DNA of 44,399 nt. Origin: Brevibacterium sp. GTDB taxonomy: Bacteria; Actinomycetota; Actinomycetes; Actinomycetales; Brevibacteriaceae. The translations under genes were made by a program, and so were the position numbers. How positions within the stretch are numbered: position 1 is the first letter of the stretch; each line of letters opens with the position of its first letter. The stretch lies in contig NZ_JAPSIB010000005.1 in NCBI RefSeq assembly GCF_031179145.1, forward strand, positions 1 to 44,399. The letters are read 5' to 3'. The notes beneath the pieces were generated by a model. That model did no database searches. It worked only from the letters and a program-made list of their open reading frames with translations, and was not told where the DNA came from. Positions 14,790-23,779 of this stretch are shown one piece after another.

Positions 14790-17303
14790 CTACCTCCTGA
14801 TCCGTTCGTTGTCGGGGTCGAAGAGCGGCGTCGCATCCACGCTCGCCACCGTCACCGGATAGCGCTCCTCGAGATAGACGACCTGGAGCTGGTTGCCCAC
14901 GACCGCCTCGGCGGGTGGGAGGAAGGCCATGAGCACATGCTTGCCGAGGCTCGGCGCCGATCCCGCCGAGGTGACGTAGGAGCGGCGCCCATGTCCGTCG
15001 ATGAGCGGCTGTCCGTCCCGGTCCACGATCGGCTCCCCGCCGAGCATGTAGCGCTTCTCGCCCGTCGAGCTCGTGTGGTCGTCGACGGTCAGCGAGCACA
15101 GAACCGTCTTCGGTTCCTCCTCCCTGTGTCGCAGGTGCGCCTCGCGGCCGACGAAGTCCTGTGCCTTGACCTTGGGCCTGCTCATGCCGACCTCGACGAC
15201 GGTGCGCTCCGAGTCGAGCTCGGCGCCGAAGGCCCGGTAGCCCTTCTCGATCCGACCGGTGGTGCCGTAGACGCCGAGGCCGACCGGCACGAGACCGTGA
15301 CCGGCACCGGCTTCGCGGAGGGTGTCCCAGAGCTTCGCCCCCGACTCCATCGGCACGTAGAGCTCCCAGCCGAGGTCGCCGACGTAGGAGATGCGGGAGG
15401 CGAGGACCTCGAGGCTGCCGACCTCGATCGTCCGCGCGGTGCCGAATCCGAAGCCGTCGTTCGTCATGTCCGCCGAGGTGAGAGCTGAGACGATGTCGCG
15501 GGCGCGGGGACCCCAGATGCCGATCGTGGTGAAGGAGGAGGTGAGGTCGGCGATGGCGGCGTCGGACTCGGGCAGCCGGTCGGCGAACCACTTGACGTCG
15601 ACCATGCCATGGGCTGCTCCCGTGACGACCCGGAACCGGTCATGGGCGAGGCGGATGATCGTGAGGTCGGAGCGGAAGCCGCCCGCTTCGTCCAGGACAG
15701 GTGTGTAGACGACCCGACCGATCGGCACATCCATCTGGGCGACCACGATGGCCTGGACGGCGTCGAGGGCGGCAGCCCCGAACACGTCGAAGATGACGAA
15801 GCTCGAGAGGTCGACGATGCCGGCCCGCTCCCGCAGAGCGAGGTGCTCGGCGTTGATGATCGGCGACCACCAGCGCGAATCCCATTCGGCGGTGCGGTCC
15901 ATGACCCGGTCGCCGAACTCCTCGAGCAGGTGCGCGTTCGACTTATACCACTGCGGCCGCTCCCACCCGGCGGCCTCGAAGAACACCGCGCCGAGCTCCT
16001 CGTGACGCGAGTGCATCGGAGACAGGCGGACCTTGCGATCCGACTCGTACTGCTCGCCGGGGTGGACGATGCCGTAGGTCTTGATGAACGCTTCGGAGGT
16101 GCGGGCCCTGACATGTTCGCGGGTGCGCTGGTGGGGGTGGAACCGGGCGATGTCGGCGCCCTGGACGTCGACCTCCGGCAGCCCGTTCGTCATCCACTCC
16201 GCGACCGCGCGACCCACTCCCGGGCCTTCCTTCACCCACACGGCGGCGGCCGACCACAGGCCTCTGACCTGCGGTGACTCGCCGAGGATGGGGGAGCCGT
16301 CGGGTGTCAGGGACAGGAGGCCGTTGATCGCGTAGCGGATCTCGACGTTCGGGTCGGACAGGACGTCGGGCATGAGTTCGAGGGCCTGCTCGAGCTGCGG
16401 ATCGAAGTCATCGGCCGTGAACGGCATCTCCGTGGGGGAGAGCTTGGCCGCGGCGATCGAGGGGATCCCATCGGGCTCGTGGAGGATCGCGCGGTGGGCG
16501 TAGGAGCCGATCTCCAGGTCTGAGCCGTGCTGGCGTTCGTAGCAGAGGGCGTCCATGTCGCGGACGATGGGGAAGGAGATCTCCCCCGGGATCGCGGCGA
16601 GATCGGGCACCGGGCCGACGCTGATCATCTGGTGCACGGCCGGAGTGAGCGGAATCGCCGCTCCGGCCATCGCCGCGATGCGCGGGCTCCACACTCCGCA
16701 GGCGACGAGCACCCGATCGGTCTCGATCGCACCTCGGTCGGTGTGGACGCGGACCACCCGGCCGCCTTCGACGTCGATGCCGGTCACCTCGGTGTTCGGT
16801 GACACCGTCAGCGCTCCGAGGGTCTGCGCGGATTCGCGCATCATGGTGCCCGCGCCGACGGAGTCGACGACGCCGACGCCAGGGGTCCAGAACGCCCCGA
16901 GGATGACGGACGGATCGACGTAGGGCACTTTCTCCACGACCTCCTCGGCGCTGACGAGGTGGGATTCGATGCCCCAGGCCTGAGCCGAGGACATGCGGCG
17001 CCGCAGCTCCTGCATCCTCTCCTCGGTGCGGGCGATCTCGAAGCCGCCGGACTGGGTGAAGACGCCGAGCTCCCGGTACTGCCGGATGCTGTCGAGGGTG
17101 AGGTCGGTGATCTCACGGGAGTGGTCGACGGGGAAGATGAAGTTCGAGGCGTGTCCTGTCGAGCCGCCCGGATTCGGCAAAGGTCCCTTGTCGACCTGCA
17201 CGATGTCGCACCACCCGAGCTGCGCCAGATGATGGACGAGGCTGTTGCCGACGATGCCTGCTCCGATGACGACGACGCTGGCCTGACTGGGAACGGAAGC
17301 CAT
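14790..17303 (-). CDS. Dimethylglycine oxidase/dehydrogenase-like FAD-GcvT fusion enzyme
   Basis: An 837-aa two-domain enzyme collinear with dimethylglycine oxidase of Arthrobacter. Residues ~8-390 are the DAO-type FAD domain: dinucleotide fold VVVIGAGIVGNSLVHHLAQLG and GSTGHAS, whose His51 matches the His that carries covalent FAD in dimethylglycine/sarcosine dehydrogenases. Residues ~425-830 are the GcvT folate domain (SPMHSRHEELGAVFFEAAGWERPQW, SYVGDLGWELYVP, EKGYRAFGAEL). The expected reaction is oxidative N-demethylation with transfer of formaldehyde to tetrahydrofolate as 5,10-methylene-THF. Coupling to etfBA argues for a dehydrogenase passing electrons to ETF rather than an oxidase (inference). 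ATG 17303, GAGGAG at 5 nt. An 8-8-8 inverted repeat lies just upstream. The IclR gene is divergent. Confidence 0.88.
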   Translation of the reverse strand: MASVPSQASVVVIGAGIVGNSLVHHLAQLGWCDIVQVDKGPLPNPGGSTGHASNFIFPVDHSREITDLTLDSIRQYRELGVFTQSGGFEIARTEERMQELRRRMSSAQAWGIESHLVSAEEVVEKVPYVDPSVILGAFWTPGVGVVDSVGAGTMMRESAQTLGALTVSPNTEVTGIDVEGGRVVRVHTDRGAIETDRVLVACGVWSPRIAAMAGAAIPLTPAVHQMISVGPVPDLAAIPGEISFPIVRDMDALCYERQHGSDLEIGSYAHRAILHEPDGIPSIAAAKLSPTEMPFTADDFDPQLEQALELMPDVLSDPNVEIRYAINGLLSLTPDGSPILGESPQVRGLWSAAAVWVKEGPGVGRAVAEWMTNGLPEVDVQGADIARFHPHQRTREHVRARTSEAFIKTYGIVHPGEQYESDRKVRLSPMHSRHEELGAVFFEAAGWERPQWYKSNAHLLEEFGDRVMDRTAEWDSRWWSPIINAEHLALRERAGIVDLSSFVIFDVFGAAALDAVQAIVVAQMDVPIGRVVYTPVLDEAGGFRSDLTIIRLAHDRFRVVTGAAHGMVDVKWFADRLPESDAAIADLTSSFTTIGIWGPRARDIVSALTSADMTNDGFGFGTARTIEVGSLEVLASRISYVGDLGWELYVPMESGAKLWDTLREAGAGHGLVPVGLGVYGTTGRIEKGYRAFGAELDSERTVVEVGMSRPKVKAQDFVGREAHLRHREEEPKTVLCSLTVDDHTSSTGEKRYMLGGEPIVDRDGQPLIDGHGRRSYVTSAGSAPSLGKHVLMAFLPPAEAVVGNQLQVVYLEERYPVTVASVDATPLFDPDNERIRR

Positions 17304-17317
17304 GACGGCTCCTCTCC

Positions 17318-17341
17318 GAAGACGAAGACGCCCTCGTCTTC
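17318..17341. promoter_or_regulatory. Perfect inverted repeat upstream of the FAD-GcvT gene
   Basis: GAAGACGA - 8-nt spacer - TCGTCTTC, ending 14 bp before the start codon and touching the Shine-Dalgarno. It may be an operator for the divergent IclR regulator or an RNA hairpin that hides the ribosome site. Confidence 0.5.
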
Positions 17342-17482
17342 AACGGCAGTGTGCTGCTCTCCTCGACACTGTAGCCCAGGTGGCGAAGCGGCGACAGGGG
17401 CGAGCGCCGGTCATGTAGGGTGAGAGCCGCCGGGGTGCCTGGGTGCGCCGGCGGACCATTGACTTCACGGAGTGCGAGCAGT

Positions 17483-18232
17483 ATGAGCAACGGGACGCAA
17501 TCGATCGATCGTGCCGCAGAGATCCTGTCCCTGATCATCAAGGCGGACGAGCCGGTGTCCTACACCGAGGTGGTCGAGGCCACCGAGCTGGCCCGGTCGA
17601 CGGTGTCCCGGCTGCTCTCGGCTCTCGAGCGCAACGGTCTGGTCGAGCGCAACCAGGAGGGTCTCTACCGCGGCGGGTCCCTGTTCGCGACCTACGCCTC
17701 TCGCTTCGACCGCGTCGAAACACTGGTGACCGCCGCCGACCCGATCCTGCAGCGTCTGAGCGAGGAGACCGGCGAGACCGTCAACCTCGCCGTGCCGGGC
17801 GCGGCCGGAGTCGTGCAGGTCGCGCAGGTCGACTCGACCTACGTCCTCGGCGCCACGAACTGGGTCGACGTCGAGGTCCCACCCCACTGCTCGGCGCTGG
17901 GCAAGGTGATGTTCGCCTTTGACGTCATTTCGATCCCGTCGGGTCGCCTCGAACGCCGGACCCCGCACACCCTCGGCTCCCGCAAGGAGCTCATGGAGAA
18001 CCTCGCCGAGGTGCGCGCCCGGGGATACTCCATCGTGCATGAGGAGTTCGAGGAGGGTCTCGATGCGCTCGCCGCCCCCGTCTACGGAGTCGACGGCACG
18101 GTCATCGCCGCAGTCGGCATCTCCGGACCGACCGTGCGGATCGCCGAGAACCACGAGAGCCTCGGCCAGCTCCTCGTCGCCGAGGCGGGACTGCTCTCAC
18201 GCAGCCTCAAGCGCAAGGTCAACCACCTCTAG
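17483..18232 (+). CDS. IclR-family transcription regulator
   Basis: A 249-aa regulator. The N-terminal winged helix is SIDRAAEILSLIIKADEPVSYTEVVEATELARSTVSRLLSALERNGL. The C-terminal IclR effector domain ends with AAPVYGVDGTVIAAVGISGPTVRI. ATG 17483 is chosen by homology to the family N-terminus; the ribosome site (GGAG, 11 nt away) is modest. It is divergent from the dimethylglycine oxidase-like operon and converges on metF. It is the only regulator inside the one-carbon block and probably controls both sides. Confidence 0.92.
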   Translation: MSNGTQSIDRAAEILSLIIKADEPVSYTEVVEATELARSTVSRLLSALERNGLVERNQEGLYRGGSLFATYASRFDRVETLVTAADPILQRLSEETGETVNLAVPGAAGVVQVAQVDSTYVLGATNWVDVEVPPHCSALGKVMFAFDVISIPSGRLERRTPHTLGSRKELMENLAEVRARGYSIVHEEFEEGLDALAAPVYGVDGTVIAAVGISGPTVRIAENHESLGQLLVAEAGLLSRSLKRKVNHL

Positions 18233-18240
18233 GACGAGGC

Positions 18241-19113
18241 TTAGCGGCGTGATTCGGTGCCGACTTTGAGACCGCCGTCACCGCCGAGCTTGTCGATCTG
18301 CTTGCGGCGCCACTCCTCGGTGTCCTTGATCTGATTGAACGTGTAGATGTGCAGGCCGACGACGCCGAGGCTGCGATCGTCGAATACGGACTCGAGCTTG
18401 TCGAGGAACTTCTGGGGGTTGTAGCCGCCGGGCTTGGCCATCCGGGCGAAGGTCGCGGTGTTCTTGCGCAGGAACCGCGTCGACTCGCCGACACCGATCT
18501 TCGAGGCGATCTTCGCCAGCTTGCCCAGTTCGACCTTTCCAGCCACGCCGAGGTACAGGGGAAGCTCGATTCCGCGCCCCCTCACCCGTTTGAGCCATGC
18601 GGAGACGAGAGAGGGTTCGAAGCACAGGTTCGACACCAGATAACTGGCGTAGTCGCGCTTGTCCCACATCGCCTGCACGGTGATGTCATCGGGGATGAGC
18701 GGATGGGACTCGGGGTAGGCGGCGACGCCGATATCGGTGAACGGGGCCGCCATGCTGGTCAGGTCCAGGAGCAGGTCATGCGCCCCGCTGTAGCCTCCGA
18801 CCGGGGGCGTAGCGTCGCCGGCGGGGACGAAGATTCGGCTGATGCCGGCGGTGGTCAGCCGGTCGACGATCTCCTCGAGTTCGGTGCGACCGTGCACCAT
18901 TCGCGCCGCGATGTGGGGTACGGCGGCGAATCCCAGCGCCTGCAGCTGCTCGGCGGTGCTCAGAGTCGCGTCGAGCGTGAGGCCGGTCGACGCGGTCACG
19001 GTGATCACCCGACCGGGTGCGACGTATTCGTGGACGCGTTCGACGATCCCGGTGGTGGGGAGGATCTCGTAGCGGGCGGACTCGAGCAGCTTGCGGATGG
19101 TTGTGTCGGACAT
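18241..19113 (-). CDS. metF: Methylenetetrahydrofolate reductase family protein
   Basis: A 290-aa TIM-barrel flavoprotein of the MTHFR family: VTVTASTGLTLDATL, GFAAVPHIAARMV, ISRIFVPAGDATPPVGGY and a C-terminal GLHIYTFNQIKDTEEW. It interconverts 5,10-methylene-THF and 5-methyl-THF. Beside a methyl-transferring GcvT-type demethylase it may run in the oxidative direction, as MetF does in lignin O-demethylation operons. ATG 19113 has AGGAG at 6 nt; the frame continues to 19260 without a ribosome site. It is divergent from the demethylase, sharing an AT-rich control region, so it is not simply the housekeeping methionine gene. Confidence 0.87.
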   Translation of the reverse strand: MSDTTIRKLLESARYEILPTTGIVERVHEYVAPGRVITVTASTGLTLDATLSTAEQLQALGFAAVPHIAARMVHGRTELEEIVDRLTTAGISRIFVPAGDATPPVGGYSGAHDLLLDLTSMAAPFTDIGVAAYPESHPLIPDDITVQAMWDKRDYASYLVSNLCFEPSLVSAWLKRVRGRGIELPLYLGVAGKVELGKLAKIASKIGVGESTRFLRKNTATFARMAKPGGYNPQKFLDKLESVFDDRSLGVVGLHIYTFNQIKDTEEWRRKQIDKLGGDGGLKVGTESRR

Positions 19114-19235
19114 CCTCGTCTCCTGCAGTGTGTCTGGGCGACAAAGGGCCTTGCCGCGGGATGGTTCTTTGTGGGTAGAAATTATTCGTGCGGACCCTTG
19201 CTTCCTCGGTGTGATCAATCCTACACTCGAAGTAC

Positions 19236-19267
19236 CCATATTATGGGAATCCTGTTCCATAATATAG
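19236..19267. promoter_or_regulatory. AT-rich inverted repeat between metF and the demethylase gene
   Basis: Arms ATATTATGG (19238-19246) and CCATAATAT (19257-19265) with a 10-nt spacer. The inner part TGGGAATCCTGTTCCA resembles IclR-type boxes (TGG-AA...TT-CCA). The stretch is unusually AT-rich for this DNA. It lies about 25 bp from the demethylase start codon, overlapping its likely -10 region. Confidence 0.65.
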
Positions 19268-19290
19268 AACTGTTATGCAGGGGGAACACA

Positions 19291-20595
19291 ATGGACAACA
19301 ACGTCCCATCCGTCGATCAGACCGATAGAGCAGTCCCGATCAATCTTCGCCAGTCAGGGCCCACTCCAGTCGAAATGCTCATCGACACCAGAGTTCGCAA
19401 ATCTCCTTATTGGGAGCTTTCGGTTCAGCAGGGCTGCTGGCGGGCTTCGATCTACAACCGCATGTACCACCCCCGCGGCTACATTCCGCGGGAAGAGGGC
19501 GGCATGATGGCCGAATATCAACCACTGGTCAATGATGTGACCTTGTGGAACGTGGCCGTCGAGCGCCAGATCCAGGTCAAGGGCCCCGACGCCGAGGCGT
19601 TCGTCGACTACGTCATCACCCGTGACGCGACGAAGATCCCGGTGATGCGGGCCCGCTACGTCATCCTCTGCAACGAGGCAGGTGGGATCCTCAACGATCC
19701 GATCCTGCTCCGGGTCGCAATCGACGAGTTCTGGTTCAGCCTCTCCGACACCGACCTCATGCTGTGGCTCCAGGGCGTCAACGTCGGCAAGAAGTTCGAC
19801 GTCACCATTCAGGAGATCGACGTCGCACCGGTCCAGGTCCAAGGCCCGAAGTCCGTCGACGTCATCGCCGACCTCGTCGGTGAGGAGGGACGCGAGCTGC
19901 CCAGCTACGGACTCATGGAGGCCCAGGTCGGCGGCCACGACGTCATCATCTCGCAGACCGGCTTCACGGGTGAGAAGGGCTACGAGATCTATCTCAAGGA
20001 TGCGACGAAGTACGCTGAGGACATGTGGAACGCGGTGCTCGAAGCCGGGCAGCCGTACAACCTCCGGGTCGTCGCGCCCAGCCATCACCGCAGGATCGCG
20101 GCCGGCATCCTCTCATGGGGCCAGGACATGGATTTCGAGACTCTGCCCTTCCAGGTCAACCTCGGCTACCAGGTGCCGCGGAAGAAGGAGGCTGACTACA
20201 TCGGCAAAGCACGTCTCGAAGAGGCCCGTGCTCAGCTCGACGCGGGCAACCCGCCGTACCGGACACAGCTCGTCGGACTGCTCCTGGGCGGCAAGCCGAT
20301 CACGGACTACGCTCCCGACTTCTGGCTGGTCAGCGATTCTCCAGGCAGCGATCCCGTCGGCTATGTGACCTCGCCGTGGTATTCGCCCGAGCTCGAGGCC
20401 AACATCGCGATGGCGCACGTGCCGGTCGACTCGTCCGCGCTCGGCACCGAGTTCTGGGTCCAGCTGCCCGACGAATACGCGGACAAGCCGGGTGAGCCCG
20501 TCCACGCCGAGGTGGTGGAGATGCCGTTCCGTCCGAGCGTCAATCCCAGCCAGCGTGAGCGCCTGAAGACACGTGGACTCGACGCCGCCGTCTGA
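19291..20595 (+). CDS. DmdA-like GcvT-family tetrahydrofolate-dependent demethylase
   Basis: A 434-aa glycine-cleavage T-fold protein. From residue ~45 it follows DMSP demethylase DmdA: IYNRMYHPRGY, LWNVAVERQIQVKGPDA, GGILNDPILLRVA, FWFSLSDTDLMLWLQG and GILSWGQDMD are collinear with DmdA motifs. It also resembles LigM/DesA O-demethylases. The expected reaction is methyl transfer from a substrate to THF, giving 5-methyl-THF. The N-terminal ~45 residues are longer than in DmdA. ATG 19291 has AGGGGGA at 6 nt. It is divergent from metF and followed by a strong terminator; the next gene, opposite, is an APC permease that may import the substrate. DMSP, a methylated amine or a methyl ether are all possible. 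Confidence 0.82.
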   Translation: MDNNVPSVDQTDRAVPINLRQSGPTPVEMLIDTRVRKSPYWELSVQQGCWRASIYNRMYHPRGYIPREEGGMMAEYQPLVNDVTLWNVAVERQIQVKGPDAEAFVDYVITRDATKIPVMRARYVILCNEAGGILNDPILLRVAIDEFWFSLSDTDLMLWLQGVNVGKKFDVTIQEIDVAPVQVQGPKSVDVIADLVGEEGRELPSYGLMEAQVGGHDVIISQTGFTGEKGYEIYLKDATKYAEDMWNAVLEAGQPYNLRVVAPSHHRRIAAGILSWGQDMDFETLPFQVNLGYQVPRKKEADYIGKARLEEARAQLDAGNPPYRTQLVGLLLGGKPITDYAPDFWLVSDSPGSDPVGYVTSPWYSPELEANIAMAHVPVDSSALGTEFWVQLPDEYADKPGEPVHAEVVEMPFRPSVNPSQRERLKTRGLDAAV

Positions 20596-20635
20596 GCGCG
20601 ATGGCCCTACTTCCCACCGGTAGCGCGACACGAAC

Positions 20636-20689
20636 CACCAGTAGCCTCTCTTCGCACAGTTGCAGCAGTGCGAAGAGAGGCTACTGGTG
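20636..20689. terminator. Strong bidirectional terminator
   Basis: Perfect 22-nt arms (20636-20657 and 20668-20689) around a 10-nt loop, between the convergent demethylase and permease genes. Confidence 0.92.
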
Positions 20690-20766
20690 TCTGAGGTGAG
20701 AACCGTGCTCGGCGGGGTCGTGCCGGCGCGGCGAACTGGGGCTCTCGCGTCCTGCGCCCCGGCGGG

Positions 20767-22221
20767 TCAGGCCCTCCGGCGGTCCCGGACCTTGGCGAGG
20801 AGCTCCACCTCGGCGTTGGGCCCGGCCTTGACTCCCTTGGGCAGCAGGAACATGAAGACGACGCCGACGAGCATCCAGGCGAAGAACATGATCCACGACT
20901 GCGGTGCCAGCTGCGCCGAGACCGGAGTGATCGGCACGTAGAGGATGAACAGGAGGAAGGTGAGGACGACGGAGATGGCGCCGATGATCATTCCGCCGTT
21001 GCCCGAGCCGCCGATCCGCAGCGGCCGGTCCATGGTCGGCTCACTCCTGCGCAGGACGAGGAAGGCGACGCTGACGAGGAAGTACGCGATGACGATCGCC
21101 GGGGATCCCGCATCGACGATCCAGCCGAGAGCCGTCGGTCCGAGGAACGGCGCCAGGGCCGAGAGCACGCCGATGAAGAGGATCGCGTTGACGGGGGTGC
21201 GGTAACGCGGATGCAGCTTTCCGAACCAGGCGGGGATCATTCCGGCGACGGCCATCGCCCACATCAGCCGCGACGATCCCATCAGGAACGCGTTCCACGA
21301 GGTGATGATGCCGGCCAGGCCGCCGGCGATGACCAACTTGCCCCAGAAGGCGGAGCCGAACATGGCAGCGAGGGCATCGGCGGTGACCAGTGCGTCGGCG
21401 CCCATCTCCGAGGCGGGCATCGCCAGGGAGGTCATGCCGATGATGATGATGTAGAAGACGACTGCCATGAGCACGGAGATGACGACGAGCTTGCCGATCT
21501 TGCGAGCGGGCAGATTGATCTCCTCGGCGGACTGAGGGATCACATCGAAGCCGACGAACAGGAACGGGACCACCGCGACGACGGCCATGAATCCGGCCCC
21601 TCCGCCGGTGAACAGCGGTTCGGCATTGGCCGCCTCGCCGCCGACCAGTCCGCCGGTCAGGAGCAGGAGGGCGACGATGATGAGGAACGAGACGACGAAG
21701 GTCTGCACCAGGGAGGCGATCTTGACGCCCCGGATGTTGATCCAGGCGATGAGGATCGCGGTGACCGTGCCGATGAGAGCCCAGGTCAGGTACACGTCGG
21801 AGTCGGCGATCGTCCACAGCTTGATGTGTTCGATGTCGGGAAAGAGGTAGAGGGCCGTGCGCGGGACCGCGACCGCTTCGAACATGACGACGCTGATGTA
21901 GCCGCCCGTGATCGCCCAGGACCCGAACAGGGAGACCTTGGGTCCCATCGCCCGGATCAGGTAGTTGTGCTCACCGCCGGCATGCGGCATCGCAGCCACC
22001 AGCTCCGAATACACGGTGCCGACGAAGCACATGATGATGCCGCCGACGACGAAGGCGAGGATCGCGCCCATCGTGCCCGCACTGGTGAGCCAGTCGCCCG
22101 TGAGAACGACCCAGCCGAATCCGATCATCGCGCCGAAACCGATGAACAGGGCGTCGACGGTGCCCAATGCCTTGACGAAACCGTGGTCCCGGTCATTCGT
22201 GGTGGTCTGCGGCTGACTCAT
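20767..22221 (-). CDS. APC-family amino acid/amine permease
   Basis: A 484-aa secondary transporter with about 12 hydrophobic segments. The APC signature is near the N-terminus (VDALFIGFGAMIGFGWVVLTGDWL), with further family motifs VPFLFVGFDVIPQSAEEINLPARKIGK and SSRLMWAMAVAGMIPAWFGKLHPRYRTPV. It carries amino acids or amines; the substrate is not deducible. ATG 22221 (AAAGG at 6 nt) fits the start of the soluble N-tail; the frame to 22404 has no ribosome site. It converges on the demethylase gene and is divergent from ktrB. Its placement suggests it feeds the one-carbon block. Confidence 0.9.
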   Translation of the reverse strand: MSQPQTTTNDRDHGFVKALGTVDALFIGFGAMIGFGWVVLTGDWLTSAGTMGAILAFVVGGIIMCFVGTVYSELVAAMPHAGGEHNYLIRAMGPKVSLFGSWAITGGYISVVMFEAVAVPRTALYLFPDIEHIKLWTIADSDVYLTWALIGTVTAILIAWINIRGVKIASLVQTFVVSFLIIVALLLLTGGLVGGEAANAEPLFTGGGAGFMAVVAVVPFLFVGFDVIPQSAEEINLPARKIGKLVVISVLMAVVFYIIIIGMTSLAMPASEMGADALVTADALAAMFGSAFWGKLVIAGGLAGIITSWNAFLMGSSRLMWAMAVAGMIPAWFGKLHPRYRTPVNAILFIGVLSALAPFLGPTALGWIVDAGSPAIVIAYFLVSVAFLVLRRSEPTMDRPLRIGGSGNGGMIIGAISVVLTFLLFILYVPITPVSAQLAPQSWIMFFAWMLVGVVFMFLLPKGVKAGPNAEVELLAKVRDRRRA

Positions 22222-22421
22222 GATGTGCCTTTCATAGCGCCGGTGAGATGAAGGTCTCAGCTGCGCCCGGTGCTCCGAGCGGCGCTGCGACGAATCGAGC
22301 TGTGCGGTGTCCGGCGAGCGAATTCCTCGCTCCTCGAACAGTGCTGAATGGAACAGTAGCAGGACTCTGAGAGTTACCTGGCAGTCGCCGTCGATTGTGC
22401 GCAAAGTGTTAGGTTTCCTCT

Positions 22422-23756
22422 GTGCACAGCACTCATCGCAATGCCATCGGCCGAGTGGTCGCTGGCTATCTGTCCGCTCTCGTGCTCGGGACCGGCCTCC
22501 TCATGACACCCGCAGCCACCGTCGCACCGGGCGGCATCTCACTGCTGTCGGCGCTCTTCACCGCCACCTCGTCCCTGAGCGTGACGGGGCTCGTCGTCCT
22601 CGACACCGGCAGTGATTTCACGTTCTTCGGACAGATCGTCATCCTCGCCCTCATCCAGGTCGGCGGCCTCGGCGTCGTCCTCCTCACCACACTGCTCGCC
22701 CTGGTCGTCGCCGGCCGGGCGGGCTTCCGGCTCCGCCAGTCGGTGGCGACGGAGACGAAGAGCGGCACCATCGGAGGGATCAAGTCGATGGTGCTGCGCA
22801 TCGTCGGACTCACGCTGGTGGTCGAACTCGCGGTCGCCTCGGCGCTCTTCCTGCGCTTCCTCCTCCACTACGACGAAGCTCCGGCCCGGGCAGTCTGGGA
22901 CGCGGTCTTCCATGCGATCTCCGCGTTCAACAACGCAGGATTCGCACTCCGCAGCGACAGTCTGATGGAATTCGTCACCGATCCATTCATCTGCGGTCCG
23001 ATCGCTGCGGCCGTCATCGTCGGAGGGCTCGGCTACCCGGTGCTCATCGAGCTCCTCCATCGCTACCGGCTTCCGCTGACGTGGAGCATGACGACCCGCG
23101 CTGTCGTCGTCTTCGCTCCGGTGCTGCTCATCGGCGGTACGGCATTCATCGCCGCGATCGAATGGAACAGCCCCGGAACCCTGGGTCCGCTCGACTGGTG
23201 GGGGAAGATCCAGGCCGCGGCATTCCAGTCCACGATCACCCGCACCGCCGGGTTCAACTCCGTCGACATCGCGCAGATGCACCCGGTGACCTGGTTCGGA
23301 ATCGAAATCCTCATGTTCATCGGTGGCGGGCCTGCGGGTACCGCCGGGGGTGTGAAGATCACGACGGTGCTCGTCATCGGGGCCATGGCATGGACGGAGG
23401 TCACCGGCGGGCGGGCGGTCAACCTGCTCGGGCGACGGATCTCGCGGTCCGTCCACCGGCAGGCGACGACGGTCATCATCCTGGCCATGGGGCTGATCGT
23501 CGCGGTGACCATGGTCATCATGCTCGACGCCCCTGAACTCGGATTCGACCGGATCCTCTTCGAGGTCGTCTCCGCGTTCGGCACCGTGGGTCTGAGCACC
23601 GGGATCACCGCTGATCTGCCCCCGCTGAGCCAGGCGGCCATCATCCTCACCATGGCCGCGGGCCGGCTGGGCCCGGTCACCGTCGCCTCGGCGCTGGCCC
23701 TGCGTTCGCGGCCCGTGCGCTATGAACTGCCGAAGGAGCGACCGCTCATCGGCTGA
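22422..23756 (+). CDS. ktrB: KtrB/TrkH-type potassium channel subunit
   Basis: A 444-aa membrane subunit of a Ktr/Trk potassium uptake system. The four pore-loop filter sequences are visible: SLSVTGL, FNNAGFAL, RTAGFNSVDI and FGTVGLSTG, each with the central Gly. Size and a single soluble partner gene downstream indicate KtrB. GTG 22422 is the first start; the ribosome site is weak, so a slightly later start is possible. ktrA follows after 113 bp of repeat-containing sequence on the same strand. Confidence 0.9.
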   Translation: MHSTHRNAIGRVVAGYLSALVLGTGLLMTPAATVAPGGISLLSALFTATSSLSVTGLVVLDTGSDFTFFGQIVILALIQVGGLGVVLLTTLLALVVAGRAGFRLRQSVATETKSGTIGGIKSMVLRIVGLTLVVELAVASALFLRFLLHYDEAPARAVWDAVFHAISAFNNAGFALRSDSLMEFVTDPFICGPIAAAVIVGGLGYPVLIELLHRYRLPLTWSMTTRAVVVFAPVLLIGGTAFIAAIEWNSPGTLGPLDWWGKIQAAAFQSTITRTAGFNSVDIAQMHPVTWFGIEILMFIGGGPAGTAGGVKITTVLVIGAMAWTEVTGGRAVNLLGRRISRSVHRQATTVIILAMGLIVAVTMVIMLDAPELGFDRILFEVVSAFGTVGLSTGITADLPPLSQAAIILTMAAGRLGPVTVASALALRSRPVRYELPKERPLIG

Positions 23757-23779
23757 GGCACCCGTACCCACTTCGCCCT

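Noticed and set aside
13974..15488. 504-codon plus-strand frame opposite etfB and the FAD-GcvT gene
   Set aside because: It overlaps two recognised genes on the other strand and has no domain of its own.
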